Shown here: piece by piece, positions 7,220 through 16,536 of the stretch
How positions within the stretch are numbered: position 1 is the stretch's first letter
Layout of the letters: the number at the start of each line of letters is the position of its first letter
NCBI GenBank assembly: GCA_030425285.1
Contig: JAUIAY010000008.1
Location: 61,512 to 125,511, forward strand
Source of the DNA: Bacteroidia bacterium
Lineage (GTDB): Bacteria > Bacteroidota > Bacteroidia > Flavobacteriales > Flavobacteriaceae
Length of the DNA stretch: 64,000 nt
Direction: 5' to 3'
Notes under the pieces: model-generated
What the model saw: the letters and a program-made list of their open reading frames with translations, nothing else
Told to the model about the DNA's origin: nothing
Databases searched by the model: none
Translations under genes and position numbers: made by a program

Positions 7220-9256
7220 ATGAATATTCTAAACGAACCCTTTGATACTCAATTCCATACAGCACCCTTTTCTAAAATAAAGAATGAGGATTTTCTTCCT
7301 GCAATTAAAAAAGGGATTTTAGATGCAAAAGCAGAAATTGATACCATAACTAATAATCCGGAAGCACCAACATTTCAAAATACTATTGAAGCTTTAGATT
7401 TTTCAGGTGAGCAGTTAGATAGAATATCAAGTATATTCTTCAATTTAAATTCTGCTGAAACCAACGACGAAATTCAAAAGATTGCTCAAGAAGTTTCACC
7501 TTTATTATCTGAATTCAGTAATGATATCACTTTAAACGAAACGTTATTTAAACGTGTTAAAGCCGTTTACGATGCTAAAGACAGTTTAGATTTAACAACC
7601 GAACAGTTAACACTTCTTAATAAAAAATATAAAGGGTTTTCTAGAAATGGAGCTAATTTACCTGAAGATAAAAAGCAACAGCTTCGCGACATTGATAAAG
7701 AATTAAGTAAACTAAAACTAAAATTTGGCGAAAACGTATTGGCCGAAACCAACAAATACGAACTTCATATTACTAATGAAGCTGATTTAGACGGTTTACC
7801 AGAAAGCGCCAAAGAAGAAGCCAAACAAACTGCTGAACAAAAAGGTAAAGACGGCTGGATGATTACCTTACAGTATCCAAGCTACATTCCGTTTATGACC
7901 TATGCTAAAAATCGTGAGTTGCGTAAAAAACTAGCTTTAGCTTTTGGAGCAAAAGGGTTTAACAATGATGCATTAGACAATCAGGACATTGTTTTAAAAA
8001 TTGCCAAACTACGTCATCAACGCGCTAACTTATTAGGATACAAAACGCATGCGCATTTTGTTTTAGAAGAGCGTATGGCAAAAAATCCTGAAACTGTAAG
8101 CACATTTTTAAACGATTTATTAGAAAAGGCTAAACCAGCTGCAGAACGTGAATTTAAAACATTAAGCGATTTTGCCAAAGAACTAGATGGTATTGAGCAA
8201 TTACAAAAATGGGATGGTGGTTATTATTCTGAAAAATTAAAACAAAAGTTATTCGATTTAGATGACGAAAAGCTAAAACCATATTTCAAACTTGAAAACG
8301 TTATTAATGGTGTGTTTACCATTGCAGAAAAACTATACGGTTTACAGTTTGAAGAAATCAACACGATTGATAAATACCACGACAATGTGCTTACTTACAA
8401 AGTAACTGATAGTGACGGTAATTATATTTCGATTTTTTATGCTGACTTTTTCCCAAGAGTAGGAAAACGTAATGGCGCGTGGATGACTGTTTACAAACCA
8501 CAGTATGTGAAAAATGGCGAAAATAGCAGACCTCACATTTCTATAGTTTGCAACTTTACCAAACCTACAAAAACCAAACCTTCACTTCTAACCTTCAATG
8601 AAGTCACCACACTTTTTCACGAATTCGGACACGCCTTACATGGTATGTTAGCCAACACTACCTACCCAAGTATATCTGGTACGAGTGTGTTTTGGGACTT
8701 TGTAGAATTACCAAGTCAAGTATTAGAAAACTGGTGTTACGAGAAAGAAGCTTTAGAGCTGTTTGCAACACATTATGAAACTGGAGAAGTGATCCCAATG
8801 GATTTAATTGAAAAAATAAAAACTTCGGCTACATTTCATGAAGGTATGCAAACTTTACGTCAGTTAAGTTTTGGGTTACTGGATATGAGTTGGCATGCCA
8901 ATGAAGCTCCAGAAACAATAAATTCTGTAAAAGCACACGAACAAAAAGCATTTGAGAACACGAAGCTTTATCCTGATGTTGCTGAAAATTGTATGAGCAC
9001 CTCGTTTTCTCACATTTTCCAAGGTGGTTATTCATCTGGTTATTACAGTTACAAATGGGCTGAAGTATTAGATGCTGATGCTTTTGAGCTTTTTAAGGAA
9101 GAAGGTATTTTTAGTAAAAATGTTGCACAGAAGTTTAAGGACAATGTGCTTTCACAAGGAGGAACTGAAGATCCTATGACACTTTACAAACGATTCAGAG
9201 GAAAAGAACCTCAACCAGAGGCACTACTAAAACGTGCTGGTTTGATTGAGAAATAG
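7220..9256 (+). CDS. M3 family metallopeptidase (peptidyl-dipeptidase Dcp type)
   Basis: 678 residues, the usual length of Dcp/oligopeptidase A. The zinc motif HEFGHALH is at residues 467-474, with the conserved context FHEFGHALHGMLANTTYP and the substrate-side GYSSGYYSYKWAEVLDADAF. No signal peptide, so it is likely cytoplasmic and cuts short peptides; the family may release C-terminal dipeptides (Dcp) or act as an endopeptidase. It stands alone, about 210 bases after purE and 43 bases before a sigma factor gene with its own promoter. Confidence 0.94.
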   Translation: MNILNEPFDTQFHTAPFSKIKNEDFLPAIKKGILDAKAEIDTITNNPEAPTFQNTIEALDFSGEQLDRISSIFFNLNSAETNDEIQKIAQEVSPLLSEFSNDITLNETLFKRVKAVYDAKDSLDLTTEQLTLLNKKYKGFSRNGANLPEDKKQQLRDIDKELSKLKLKFGENVLAETNKYELHITNEADLDGLPESAKEEAKQTAEQKGKDGWMITLQYPSYIPFMTYAKNRELRKKLALAFGAKGFNNDALDNQDIVLKIAKLRHQRANLLGYKTHAHFVLEERMAKNPETVSTFLNDLLEKAKPAAEREFKTLSDFAKELDGIEQLQKWDGGYYSEKLKQKLFDLDDEKLKPYFKLENVINGVFTIAEKLYGLQFEEINTIDKYHDNVLTYKVTDSDGNYISIFYADFFPRVGKRNGAWMTVYKPQYVKNGENSRPHISIVCNFTKPTKTKPSLLTFNEVTTLFHEFGHALHGMLANTTYPSISGTSVFWDFVELPSQVLENWCYEKEALELFATHYETGEVIPMDLIEKIKTSATFHEGMQTLRQLSFGLLDMSWHANEAPETINSVKAHEQKAFENTKLYPDVAENCMSTSFSHIFQGGYSSGYYSYKWAEVLDADAFELFKEEGIFSKNVAQKFKDNVLSQGGTEDPMTLYKRFRGKEPQPEALLKRAGLIEK

Positions 9257-9268
9257 ATTTTTTTAGCT

Positions 9269-9276
9269 TATTTTTG
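9269..9276 (+). promoter_or_regulatory. -7 promoter element for the ECF sigma gene
   Basis: TATTTTTG fits TAnnTTTG and ends 23 nt before the ATG at 9300. Confidence 0.55.
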
Positions 9277-9299
9277 ATGAAATTGCTAGAGTAGAAAAA

Positions 9300-9851
9300 A
9301 TGCCAAAACACACAATTGAACCTGAAAAATGGATTGATCGGTACTCCGACTACCTTTTCAACTATACCATCTCGCGTGTTAATGACCGTGAAATGGCCAA
9401 AGATTTGGTTCAGGATACTTTTGTGGCTAGCCTTAAGTCCATGAAAAACTTTAAAGGTGATGCCAGCGAGCGTACATGGCTTATTTCTATTTTAAAGCGG
9501 AAAATCATTGACCATTATAGACGTATCAATTCTAAAAAAGGGAAAGCTGAAGTTAAAATAGACTTTACCACAGAGGATGATGAAGGGAATTGGCTAGAGG
9601 AACGCGTGGCTGATCCGTTTGACAAAACGGCCGAAGATTCTTTGGTAAATGATGAATTGGGTGAAGCCATTTACGCCTGTCTTGATAAGTTGCCAGCCAA
9701 ACAGGCAGCCGTTTTCAAGATGAAAACCATTCAGGAGTTGGATACCGAAACTATTTGTAATGAATTGAACATTACACCGTCTAACTTGTGGGTTATAATC
9801 CATAGAGCAAGAACTGCAATGGCAGAGTGTATGGAAAAAAACTGGTTTTAA
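9300..9851 (+). CDS. ECF-type RNA polymerase sigma factor
   Basis: 183 residues. Region 2 is seen in LFNYTISRVNDREMAKDLVQDTF and SERTWLISILKRKIIDHYRR; region 4 in ACLDKLPAKQAAVFKMKTIQELDTETICNELNITPSNLWVIIHRARTAM, a helix-turn-helix that would bind the -35-like element. Cytoplasmic. The small gene two bases downstream has a zinc-finger-like N-terminus and is the natural anti-sigma candidate. One of three ECF sigma genes in this window. Confidence 0.95.
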   Translation: MPKHTIEPEKWIDRYSDYLFNYTISRVNDREMAKDLVQDTFVASLKSMKNFKGDASERTWLISILKRKIIDHYRRINSKKGKAEVKIDFTTEDDEGNWLEERVADPFDKTAEDSLVNDELGEAIYACLDKLPAKQAAVFKMKTIQELDTETICNELNITPSNLWVIIHRARTAMAECMEKNWF

Positions 9852-9853
9852 TA

Positions 9854-10117
9854 ATGAAAGAAAAAAAATCGTTTTTATTTATTTCATGTGATGAGGCAAA
9901 ACATATTTGTGATAAATCACAATATAAAGAAGCCTCATTTTGGGAGAAAATAAAACTCAACTTACGATATACTTGGTGCAAAATAACACGTGCTTATGTC
10001 AAGCAAAACAAACAGTTGACTACAATGGTAAAAAAATCTAAAATAGATTGCCTAAAAAATGATGAACGTGAAGCCTTAAAAAAGGAGTTTGAAAAAGAAC
10101 TAATGGAGCAAAATTAG
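9854..10117 (+). CDS. Small putative zinc-binding anti-sigma protein
   Basis: 87 residues from the ATG at 9854, two bases after the sigma factor stop; a longer frame upstream would overlap the sigma gene. The N-terminus has a Cys-x4-His-x-Cys cluster (SCDEAKHICDKSQY), then a helix and a single Cys in TWCKITRAYVKQN, then a charged C-terminal tail. The position and the Cys/His pattern suggest a short ZAS-like anti-sigma factor that would hold the neighbouring sigma inactive. There is no membrane segment. The second Cys of the usual Cys-x2-Cys pair appears to be Thr. The last 18 bases overlap the convergent UbiA-like gene. Function inferred only from context. Confidence 0.72.
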   Translation: MKEKKSFLFISCDEAKHICDKSQYKEASFWEKIKLNLRYTWCKITRAYVKQNKQLTTMVKKSKIDCLKNDEREALKKEFEKELMEQN

Positions 10118-10933
10118 TAGTATTAGCCAAACAATGGGAATCCCTTCTACCCAAAAGGCACTGTAATATTTTCCTTGATTTTCCCGAGAAAACACCACAA
10201 ATAAAAGTGTAATAGCTGTTATAATCAAAAGAGCCAATAAATTATAGCTCCTAATCTCATCCTTAAAATATTCCAAAAAGAAAAAAACCATAAGTAGTAC
10301 AACACCCATTACTTTGGTTTTTTTTATGCCTATTTGTTGTGGAATGGTAGCCAATTTAAGACTATCATACTTCATGTCGCGAATCTCAAATGGCAGCATT
10401 AAAACAATAACAAGCAACCCTCTTTGTACAGCAGTAACCACCACGTTGGCATCTATATCAAAGTCATTGTTAAGCAAGGGTAAAAAAACAGTTACACCAG
10501 ACCAAACCAAAGCAATGACATAAATTTTCAATCCAGAAATACTCCTTAAATTCTGCTGTTTATCCATAATAATATGCTTGGGCAAAAAAGGAATGGCATA
10601 AAGAAACGTGACCAACCCAAAAGCACCAATCCAAAGCAGGGTTTTTATTTGTAGTTGAAAAACATAATAACAAAGCGCCAGAAAACATATTAGAGAAAAA
10701 ACTTGAATAACCTTGAGCCAATTAGCAAGGCTGCGATGATGAAACTTGGCGAGGCCAAAAAACTTCACAAAATTATAACCCGTGATGGTGGCAAAAAAAT
10801 TAAAGTAAAGTATGCTTTCATCATAATCTATTTGATATTCCATAAGTGTAATCCACGTAAGCGCATAAACCGATAAGGCTACGTGAATACTACTATTCAG
10901 ATAAAAGTCGAAAACATTTTTTAATAACCGCAT
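10100..10933 (-). CDS. UbiA-like integral membrane protein, first Asp motif missing
   Basis: 277 residues with about eight or nine hydrophobic segments, so an inner membrane protein. The second aspartate motif and its tail (RDMKYDSLKLATIPQQIG) match the UbiA prenyltransferase pattern. At the place of the first motif (NDxxD) the sequence reads GYNFVKFFGLAKFH with no aspartates. It may therefore be an inactive or altered member. The annotation usual for such proteins is prenyltransferase or hypothetical. It is divergent from gcvP and overlaps the small gene on the other strand by 18 bases. Confidence 0.7.
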   Translation of the reverse strand: MRLLKNVFDFYLNSSIHVALSVYALTWITLMEYQIDYDESILYFNFFATITGYNFVKFFGLAKFHHRSLANWLKVIQVFSLICFLALCYYVFQLQIKTLLWIGAFGLVTFLYAIPFLPKHIIMDKQQNLRSISGLKIYVIALVWSGVTVFLPLLNNDFDIDANVVVTAVQRGLLVIVLMLPFEIRDMKYDSLKLATIPQQIGIKKTKVMGVVLLMVFFFLEYFKDEIRSYNLLALLIITAITLLFVVFSRENQGKYYSAFWVEGIPIVWLILLILLH

Positions 10934-11019
10934 ATAACAAAAATACAGAAAGTGTTAATAACCCTTTTAATTGGTTAAAAACTTTCATTTTCATTAACAT
11001 AATAACGTGAATTATTCCG

Positions 11020-11027
11020 TAATTTTG
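11020..11027 (+). promoter_or_regulatory. -7 promoter element for gcvP
   Basis: TAATTTTG matches TAnnTTTG and ends 25 nt before the gcvP ATG. No glycine-riboswitch-like structure fits in the short leader. Confidence 0.6.
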
Positions 11028-11052
11028 CGCCTTAAATTCAACACAGCATTTA

Positions 11053-13902
11053 ATGAATACAACTGTTTTTGCGCAACGTCACATTGGTCCTAGAGAAGCA
11101 GACCAAAACCAAATGTTAAAAACCATTGGTGTTGACTCATTAGACCAACTTATTTACGAAACCATTCCAGATGATATCAAGCTCAAAAAAGCCCTTGACC
11201 TAGAAGAGCCTATGAGCGAACAAGAATATTTGGTCCATATCCATAACCTCTCAAAAAAGAATAAGGTATACAAAACATATATTGGTTTAGGATATCACCC
11301 AACCATTTTACCAGCTGTTATTCAAAGAAACATTCTTGAAAATCCAGGTTGGTATACGGCTTACACGCCTTATCAAGCTGAAATTGCTCAAGGCAGACTT
11401 GAAGCACTATTGAATTTTCAAACCATGATTACCGACCTAACAGGTATGGAACTGGCCAATGCCTCTCTGCTTGATGAAAGCACAGCTGCTGCTGAAGCCA
11501 TGAGCTTGTTATTTGCTGTTCGTGATCGTGACCAAAAGAAAGCAGATGTCAATAAGTTTTTTGTGTCTGAAGACATCCTTCCCCAAACCCTTTCAATCTT
11601 AAAAACAAGAGCTATTCCAATTGGAATCGAATTGGTTGTTGGCAAAGAAGGTGACTTTGATTTTTCTTCAGATTTCTTTGGTGCTATTTTACAATATCCT
11701 GGTAAGTCAGGACAAGTAACCGATATCAAAACATTTATAGAGCAAGCCAATAACGCCAACATCAAAGTAGCTGTTGCAGCAGATATTTTAAGTTTGGTAA
11801 AGCTGGAAGCACCAGGTAAATTTGGTGCCGATGTGGTTGTGGGAACTACCCAACGTTTTGGAATCCCTATGGGTTATGGTGGTCCACATGCCGCATTTTT
11901 TGCTACTAGAGAAGCATATAAAAGAGAAATTCCCGGTCGTATAATAGGCGTAACCAAAGATGCCGATGGCAATCGTGCCTTGCGCATGGCTTTACAAACC
12001 CGTGAACAGCATATAAAACGTGACCGAGCAACTTCAAACATCTGTACAGCGCAGGTCTTGCTTGCCGTAATGGCTGGAATGTATACAGTTTATCATGGCC
12101 CTAAAGGTTTACAGTTTATCGCTGATAGTGTTCATAACACAGCTGTTTTATTAGCAGAGTCTTTAAAGAAATTAGGCTTTAACCAAGTGAACACAGAATA
12201 TTTTGACACGCTTCAAATTAAAACAGATGCCAAAAAAGTTAAAAAAATAGCTAAAGAGAAAAAAGTAAACTTCTATTATCCTGATGATGAAACCGTGACG
12301 ATTTCTATTAATGAAACTACAACGGTTCGTGATCTGAACTATTTAATTTTGGTATTCTCCGAAATTGCCAATAAAGAAGCTTTTACTTTAGATGAAATTC
12401 CACAGGCCAATGCTATTTCTGAAAACTTACAAAGAAAAACCGACTTCTTAACCGAAGACGTTTTTAACACGTATCACTCCGAAACCGAATTGATGCGTTA
12501 TATTAAAAAATTAGAACGTAAGGACTTGTCGTTAAATCACTCCATGATTTCACTTGGTTCTTGTACCATGAAATTGAATGCTGCAGCTGAAATGTTACCT
12601 TTAAGCATTTTTAAATGGGCAAACGTTCACCCTTTTGTTCCTGCAAAGCAAGCTAAAGGTTATCTAACGGTTTTAAAGGAGTTAGAAGATCAATTAACTG
12701 AAATTACCGGTTTTGCAGCCACATCATTGCAACCTAATTCTGGTGCTCAAGGCGAGTTTGCTGGATTAATGGTTATAAAAGCCTATCATGAATCTCGTGG
12801 TGATCATCATAGAAATATTTGTTTAATTCCTTCATCTGCACATGGAACCAATCCTGCTAGTGCAGTAATGGCTGGAATGAAAGTCGTTGTCACTAAATCA
12901 ACTGAAAAAGGGAACATTGATGTGGATGATTTGCGTGAAAAAGCAGAATTACATAAGGATAATTTATCCTGCTTGATGGTAACGTACCCATCTACCCACG
13001 GTGTTTATGAATCTGCCATTAAGGAAGTTACAAAAATTATTCATGATAATGGTGGTCAAGTGTATATGGATGGCGCCAATATGAACGCTCAAGTTGGCTT
13101 AACCAATCCTGGAAATATTGGTGCTGACGTTTGCCACTTAAACCTGCACAAAACATTTGCAATTCCTCATGGTGGTGGTGGCCCTGGAGTTGGTCCAATT
13201 TGTGTTGCTAAACAATTAGTGCCTTTCTTGCCAGGAAATCCAGTAGTAAAAACCGGCGGAGAAAAAGCCATAACAGCTATTTCTGGAGCTCCATTCGGAT
13301 CTTCTTTGGTATGCTTAATATCCTATGGTTATATTAAAATGCTAGGTGCAAAAGGCGTTACAGATGCCACAAAAATTGCAATATTGAATGCCAACTATAT
13401 CAAGACACGTTTGCAAGGACACTTTGATACCTTATATTCTGGGGAAATGGGCAGAGCAGCTCATGAAATGATTGTAGATTGCCGTCCATTTAAAGCCAAT
13501 GGCATTGAAGTAACTGATATCGCTAAGCGCCTAATGGATTATGGATTCCATGCTCCTACAGTATCATTCCCAGTTGCTGGAACACTCATGATTGAACCTA
13601 CCGAAAGTGAAAGTAAAGCTGAAATGGATCGTTTTTGTGATGCCATGATTTCTATTAAGAAAGAAATTGATCAGGCCTCAAAAGATGATGTAGATAACGT
13701 GCTTAAAAATGCACCACATACTTTAGAGATGATAACTTCTGATTCATGGACATTCCCTTATACAAGAGAACAGGCAGCTTATCCATTAGATTATGTAAGA
13801 GACAACAAGTTTTGGCCTTCAGTAAGACGGGTTGATGATGCCTATGGTGACAGAAATTTAATTTGCACCTGTGCACCCATTGAAGAATATATGGAAGCCT
13901 AG
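11053..13902 (+). CDS. gcvP: Glycine dehydrogenase (decarboxylating), P protein
   Basis: 949 residues: the single-chain form in which both halves (GcvPA- and GcvPB-like) are joined. The PLP lysine is K700 in NLHKTFAIPHGGGGPGVGP. The N-terminal half begins FAQRHIGPREADQNQML and the C-terminal half includes GSCTMKLNAAAEM and SAHGTNPASAVMAGM. It decarboxylates glycine and passes the aminomethyl group to the lipoyl arm of the H protein. gcvT and gcvH are not adjacent. A strong terminator follows. lipA, which makes the lipoyl cofactor, is elsewhere in this window. Confidence 0.98.
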   Translation: MNTTVFAQRHIGPREADQNQMLKTIGVDSLDQLIYETIPDDIKLKKALDLEEPMSEQEYLVHIHNLSKKNKVYKTYIGLGYHPTILPAVIQRNILENPGWYTAYTPYQAEIAQGRLEALLNFQTMITDLTGMELANASLLDESTAAAEAMSLLFAVRDRDQKKADVNKFFVSEDILPQTLSILKTRAIPIGIELVVGKEGDFDFSSDFFGAILQYPGKSGQVTDIKTFIEQANNANIKVAVAADILSLVKLEAPGKFGADVVVGTTQRFGIPMGYGGPHAAFFATREAYKREIPGRIIGVTKDADGNRALRMALQTREQHIKRDRATSNICTAQVLLAVMAGMYTVYHGPKGLQFIADSVHNTAVLLAESLKKLGFNQVNTEYFDTLQIKTDAKKVKKIAKEKKVNFYYPDDETVTISINETTTVRDLNYLILVFSEIANKEAFTLDEIPQANAISENLQRKTDFLTEDVFNTYHSETELMRYIKKLERKDLSLNHSMISLGSCTMKLNAAAEMLPLSIFKWANVHPFVPAKQAKGYLTVLKELEDQLTEITGFAATSLQPNSGAQGEFAGLMVIKAYHESRGDHHRNICLIPSSAHGTNPASAVMAGMKVVVTKSTEKGNIDVDDLREKAELHKDNLSCLMVTYPSTHGVYESAIKEVTKIIHDNGGQVYMDGANMNAQVGLTNPGNIGADVCHLNLHKTFAIPHGGGGPGVGPICVAKQLVPFLPGNPVVKTGGEKAITAISGAPFGSSLVCLISYGYIKMLGAKGVTDATKIAILNANYIKTRLQGHFDTLYSGEMGRAAHEMIVDCRPFKANGIEVTDIAKRLMDYGFHAPTVSFPVAGTLMIEPTESESKAEMDRFCDAMISIKKEIDQASKDDVDNVLKNAPHTLEMITSDSWTFPYTREQAAYPLDYVRDNKFWPSVRRVDDAYGDRNLICTCAPIEEYMEA

Positions 13903-13923
13903 TCCAAACAATCATAAAAATGT

Positions 13924-13950
13924 AAGCCTTCAATTTTGAAGGCTTTTTTT
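13924..13950 (+). terminator. Rho-independent terminator after gcvP
   Basis: AAGCCTTCAA (13924-13933) pairs with TTGAAGGCTT (13936-13945) and is followed by a run of Ts. Confidence 0.9.
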
Positions 13951-14083
13951 ATGTTAATAATTGAATTTAACAGTAGCTTTTTTATGAATTCCATAAAAAT
14001 GAATCCATAAGTACAAAAAGCTTAACAACTTCGTTTAATAATGAGTAGCTTCGTATTATCCAATATAATTAATAGCAAAAACA

Positions 14084-15142
14084 ATGGGGATAAAAATCAC
14101 TGGAACAGGTAGTTACATACCCAGTAGCATTGAAAAAAATGAAGACTTTCACCAACACGAATTTCTAAATAACGATGGTTCATCATTTAAGCATGACAAT
14201 AACGTTATCATTGAAAAATTTAAAGCCATTACCGGCATTGGCGAACGACGTTATGCTGACAAGCATCTAAATGCTTCAGATTTAGGATTTTTTGCTGCAG
14301 AGAAAGCCATTTCAGATGCCAAAATTGATCCAGAAACTTTAGACTACATTATTGTAGCCCACAATTTTGGAGATGTGGTTCACGGTACTATTCAAAGTGA
14401 TATTTTACCTTGTTTGGCCTCAAGAATCAAGCATAATTTACGCATCAAGAACCCGAGATGTGTAGCTTATGATATCCTTTTCGGTTGTCCTGGTTGGGTA
14501 GAAGGCGTGATTCAGGCGCAAGCATTTATTAAAGCCGGGATTGCTAAACGTTGTTTGGTGATTGGCACCGAAGCGCTTTCTAGAGTTGTAGATAAACATG
14601 ATCGGGATAGTATGATTTATAGTGATGGTGCAGGCGCTACCATTATTGAAAAGGACGAAAGCAATGATGGTATTCTAGCCCATGAAACAGCGAGTTTTAC
14701 TTATGACGAGGCTTATTTCTTATATTTTGGAAATTCCAACAATCAAAAGCTATGTCGTGATACCAGATATATCAAAATGGATGGCAGAAAAATCTATGAG
14801 TTTGCCCTAAAAAATGTTCCATTGGCAATGAAATCCTGCTTGGACAAAAGTGGCATTGACATTACTGAAGTCAAGAAAATTTTAATCCATCAGGCCAATG
14901 AAAAAATGGATGAAGCCATTTTAAAACGTTTTTACAGCTTATACGAGACAGAAATTCCTGAAGGCATTATGCCTATGAGTATTCAAAAATATGGAAATAG
15001 TTCTGTAGCAACAGTTCCCACATTACTTGATTTAATCAAACACGGAAAAATGCCCAATCAATCACTTTCTAAAGGAGATGTTATTATATTTGCCAGTGTA
15101 GGTGCAGGAATGCACATTAATGCAATGGTTTACAAATATTAA
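14084..15142 (+). CDS. 3-oxoacyl-ACP synthase III (FabH-like) family protein
   Basis: 352 residues, thiolase fold. The Cys-His-Asn triad is visible: C135 in FGCPGWVEG, H269 in ILIHQANEKM, N305 in YGNSSVATVP, so it should be able to condense an acyl starter with a malonyl or similar unit. It is not next to other fatty-acid genes; instead a methyltransferase and a glycosyltransferase follow at short spacing (26 and 3 nt). This suggests a small lipid or secondary-metabolite route rather than housekeeping FabH. A TAGCTTCG element about 30 nt upstream is only a near match to the promoter consensus. Confidence 0.88.
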   Translation: MGIKITGTGSYIPSSIEKNEDFHQHEFLNNDGSSFKHDNNVIIEKFKAITGIGERRYADKHLNASDLGFFAAEKAISDAKIDPETLDYIIVAHNFGDVVHGTIQSDILPCLASRIKHNLRIKNPRCVAYDILFGCPGWVEGVIQAQAFIKAGIAKRCLVIGTEALSRVVDKHDRDSMIYSDGAGATIIEKDESNDGILAHETASFTYDEAYFLYFGNSNNQKLCRDTRYIKMDGRKIYEFALKNVPLAMKSCLDKSGIDITEVKKILIHQANEKMDEAILKRFYSLYETEIPEGIMPMSIQKYGNSSVATVPTLLDLIKHGKMPNQSLSKGDVIIFASVGAGMHINAMVYKY

Positions 15143-15168
15143 TTCCTCCACAAAAGTGGAAAAATGGC

Positions 15169-15690
15169 ATGTACGAACATACGTTTCCAAATAAACGCTT
15201 TAAACTTACTGCTCAATTTTTAAAGAAACATATTTCGCCTAATTCCAACATATTGGATTTGGGTATTGAAAACCCATTTTCCAAGATTATGGGAGATATG
15301 GGATACCATGTTGAAAATACTTCAGGCGAGGATTTGGATTTGGACACTACTGCTATTGAAAATTCGAATGCAGATGTTATTACTGCCTTTGAAATTTTTG
15401 AGCATCTTCTATCGCCTTTCACTGTCTTACAATCAATTAATGCCACCAAATTGGTTGCCAGTGTGCCTTTACGCCTGTGGTTTTCAACAGCCTATAGAAG
15501 CAAAACAGATATGTGGGATAGACATTACCACGAGTTTGAAGATTGGCAATTTGACTGGCTGCTAGAAAAAACCGGATGGAAGATTATAGCCACAGAAAAA
15601 TGGACCAACCCTAACAAAAAAATAGGCTTAAGGCCTATCTTGCGTTGGTTTACCCCTCGATATTATATTGTTTACGCAGAACGTGTTTAA
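15169..15690 (+). CDS. Class I SAM-dependent methyltransferase
   Basis: 173 residues, on the short side. The nucleotide-binding loop is present but unusual (NILDLGIENPFSKIM in place of LDxGxGxG); the next strands give DVITAFEIFEHLLSP and KLVASVPLRLW. Substrate unknown. The ATG at 15169 is used; another ATG at 15164 is out of frame. The glycosyltransferase gene begins three bases after its stop, so the two are translationally close and probably act on the same product as the upstream ketoacyl synthase. Confidence 0.78.
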   Translation: MYEHTFPNKRFKLTAQFLKKHISPNSNILDLGIENPFSKIMGDMGYHVENTSGEDLDLDTTAIENSNADVITAFEIFEHLLSPFTVLQSINATKLVASVPLRLWFSTAYRSKTDMWDRHYHEFEDWQFDWLLEKTGWKIIATEKWTNPNKKIGLRPILRWFTPRYYIVYAERV

Positions 15691-15693
15691 AAT

Positions 15694-16536
15694 TTGAATT
15701 TCTACATTGTCATACCAGCCCATAATGAAGCGTCCTTTATTGGAAAAACTTTAGAATCGCTTGTAAACCAAACCGTATTACCAAAGCAGGTTGTTGTGGT
15801 TAATGACAATTCAACAGATGACACACAACATATAATTGAATACTTTACAAAACATGAATGGATATCATTGTTGAATATCAGGTCTTCAGACAGTCATTTA
15901 CCAGGAAGTAAAATTATTAATGCCTTTTATAAAGGTTTTGAAACTTTGGATGACAACTATGATGTGATCTGCAAATTTGACGCCGATTTAATTTTTCCCA
16001 AAAATTATTTGGAGCAATTAGCATTTCATTTTAAGTCTGACCCAAAATTGGGAATGGCTTCCGGTTTTTGCTACATTGAAAACAATGGAGAATGGGTTCT
16101 CGAAAATTTAACCAGAAAAGACCACATCCGTGGTGCGTTGAAAGCTTACAGGAAATCTTGTTTTTTAGAAATTGGAAAACTAAAGCCCTCCATGGGATGG
16201 GACACAGTTGATGAACTTCTGGCTAAGTATTATGGATGGAACATAACAACTGATGAATCTCTATATGTAAAACATTTAAAGCCAACCGGTAAAAGTTATA
16301 ACAAAACAGCTAAATACCTTCAAGGTGAAGCTATGTACAAAATGCGCTATGGCTTTACAATTACATTAATTTCAGCTTTAAAACTTGCTTACAAAAAAGG
16401 AAACTTAACTCTGTTTAATGATTATATCTCTGGTTATTTTAAAGCCAAAAAAAATAATACTGAAAGACTTGTAACCAAAGAACAAGGGCAATTTATACGT
16501 AAATTGCGTTGGAAAGACATGCTTAAAAGAGTATAA
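15694..16536 (+). CDS. Family 2 glycosyltransferase
   Basis: 280 residues from a TTG start three bases after the methyltransferase stop; no ATG fits the conserved N-terminus. GT-A fold: FYIVIPAHNEASFIGKTLES, the nucleotide-sugar site VVVVNDNSTDDT, the DxD-like KFDADLIFP, and the acceptor region GWDTVDELLAKYYGW. No transmembrane helix, so cytoplasmic or membrane-peripheral. Last gene of the three-gene cluster; its stop abuts that of the convergent nuclease gene, with no terminator between them. Confidence 0.9.
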   Translation: MNFYIVIPAHNEASFIGKTLESLVNQTVLPKQVVVVNDNSTDDTQHIIEYFTKHEWISLLNIRSSDSHLPGSKIINAFYKGFETLDDNYDVICKFDADLIFPKNYLEQLAFHFKSDPKLGMASGFCYIENNGEWVLENLTRKDHIRGALKAYRKSCFLEIGKLKPSMGWDTVDELLAKYYGWNITTDESLYVKHLKPTGKSYNKTAKYLQGEAMYKMRYGFTITLISALKLAYKKGNLTLFNDYISGYFKAKKNNTERLVTKEQGQFIRKLRWKDMLKRV

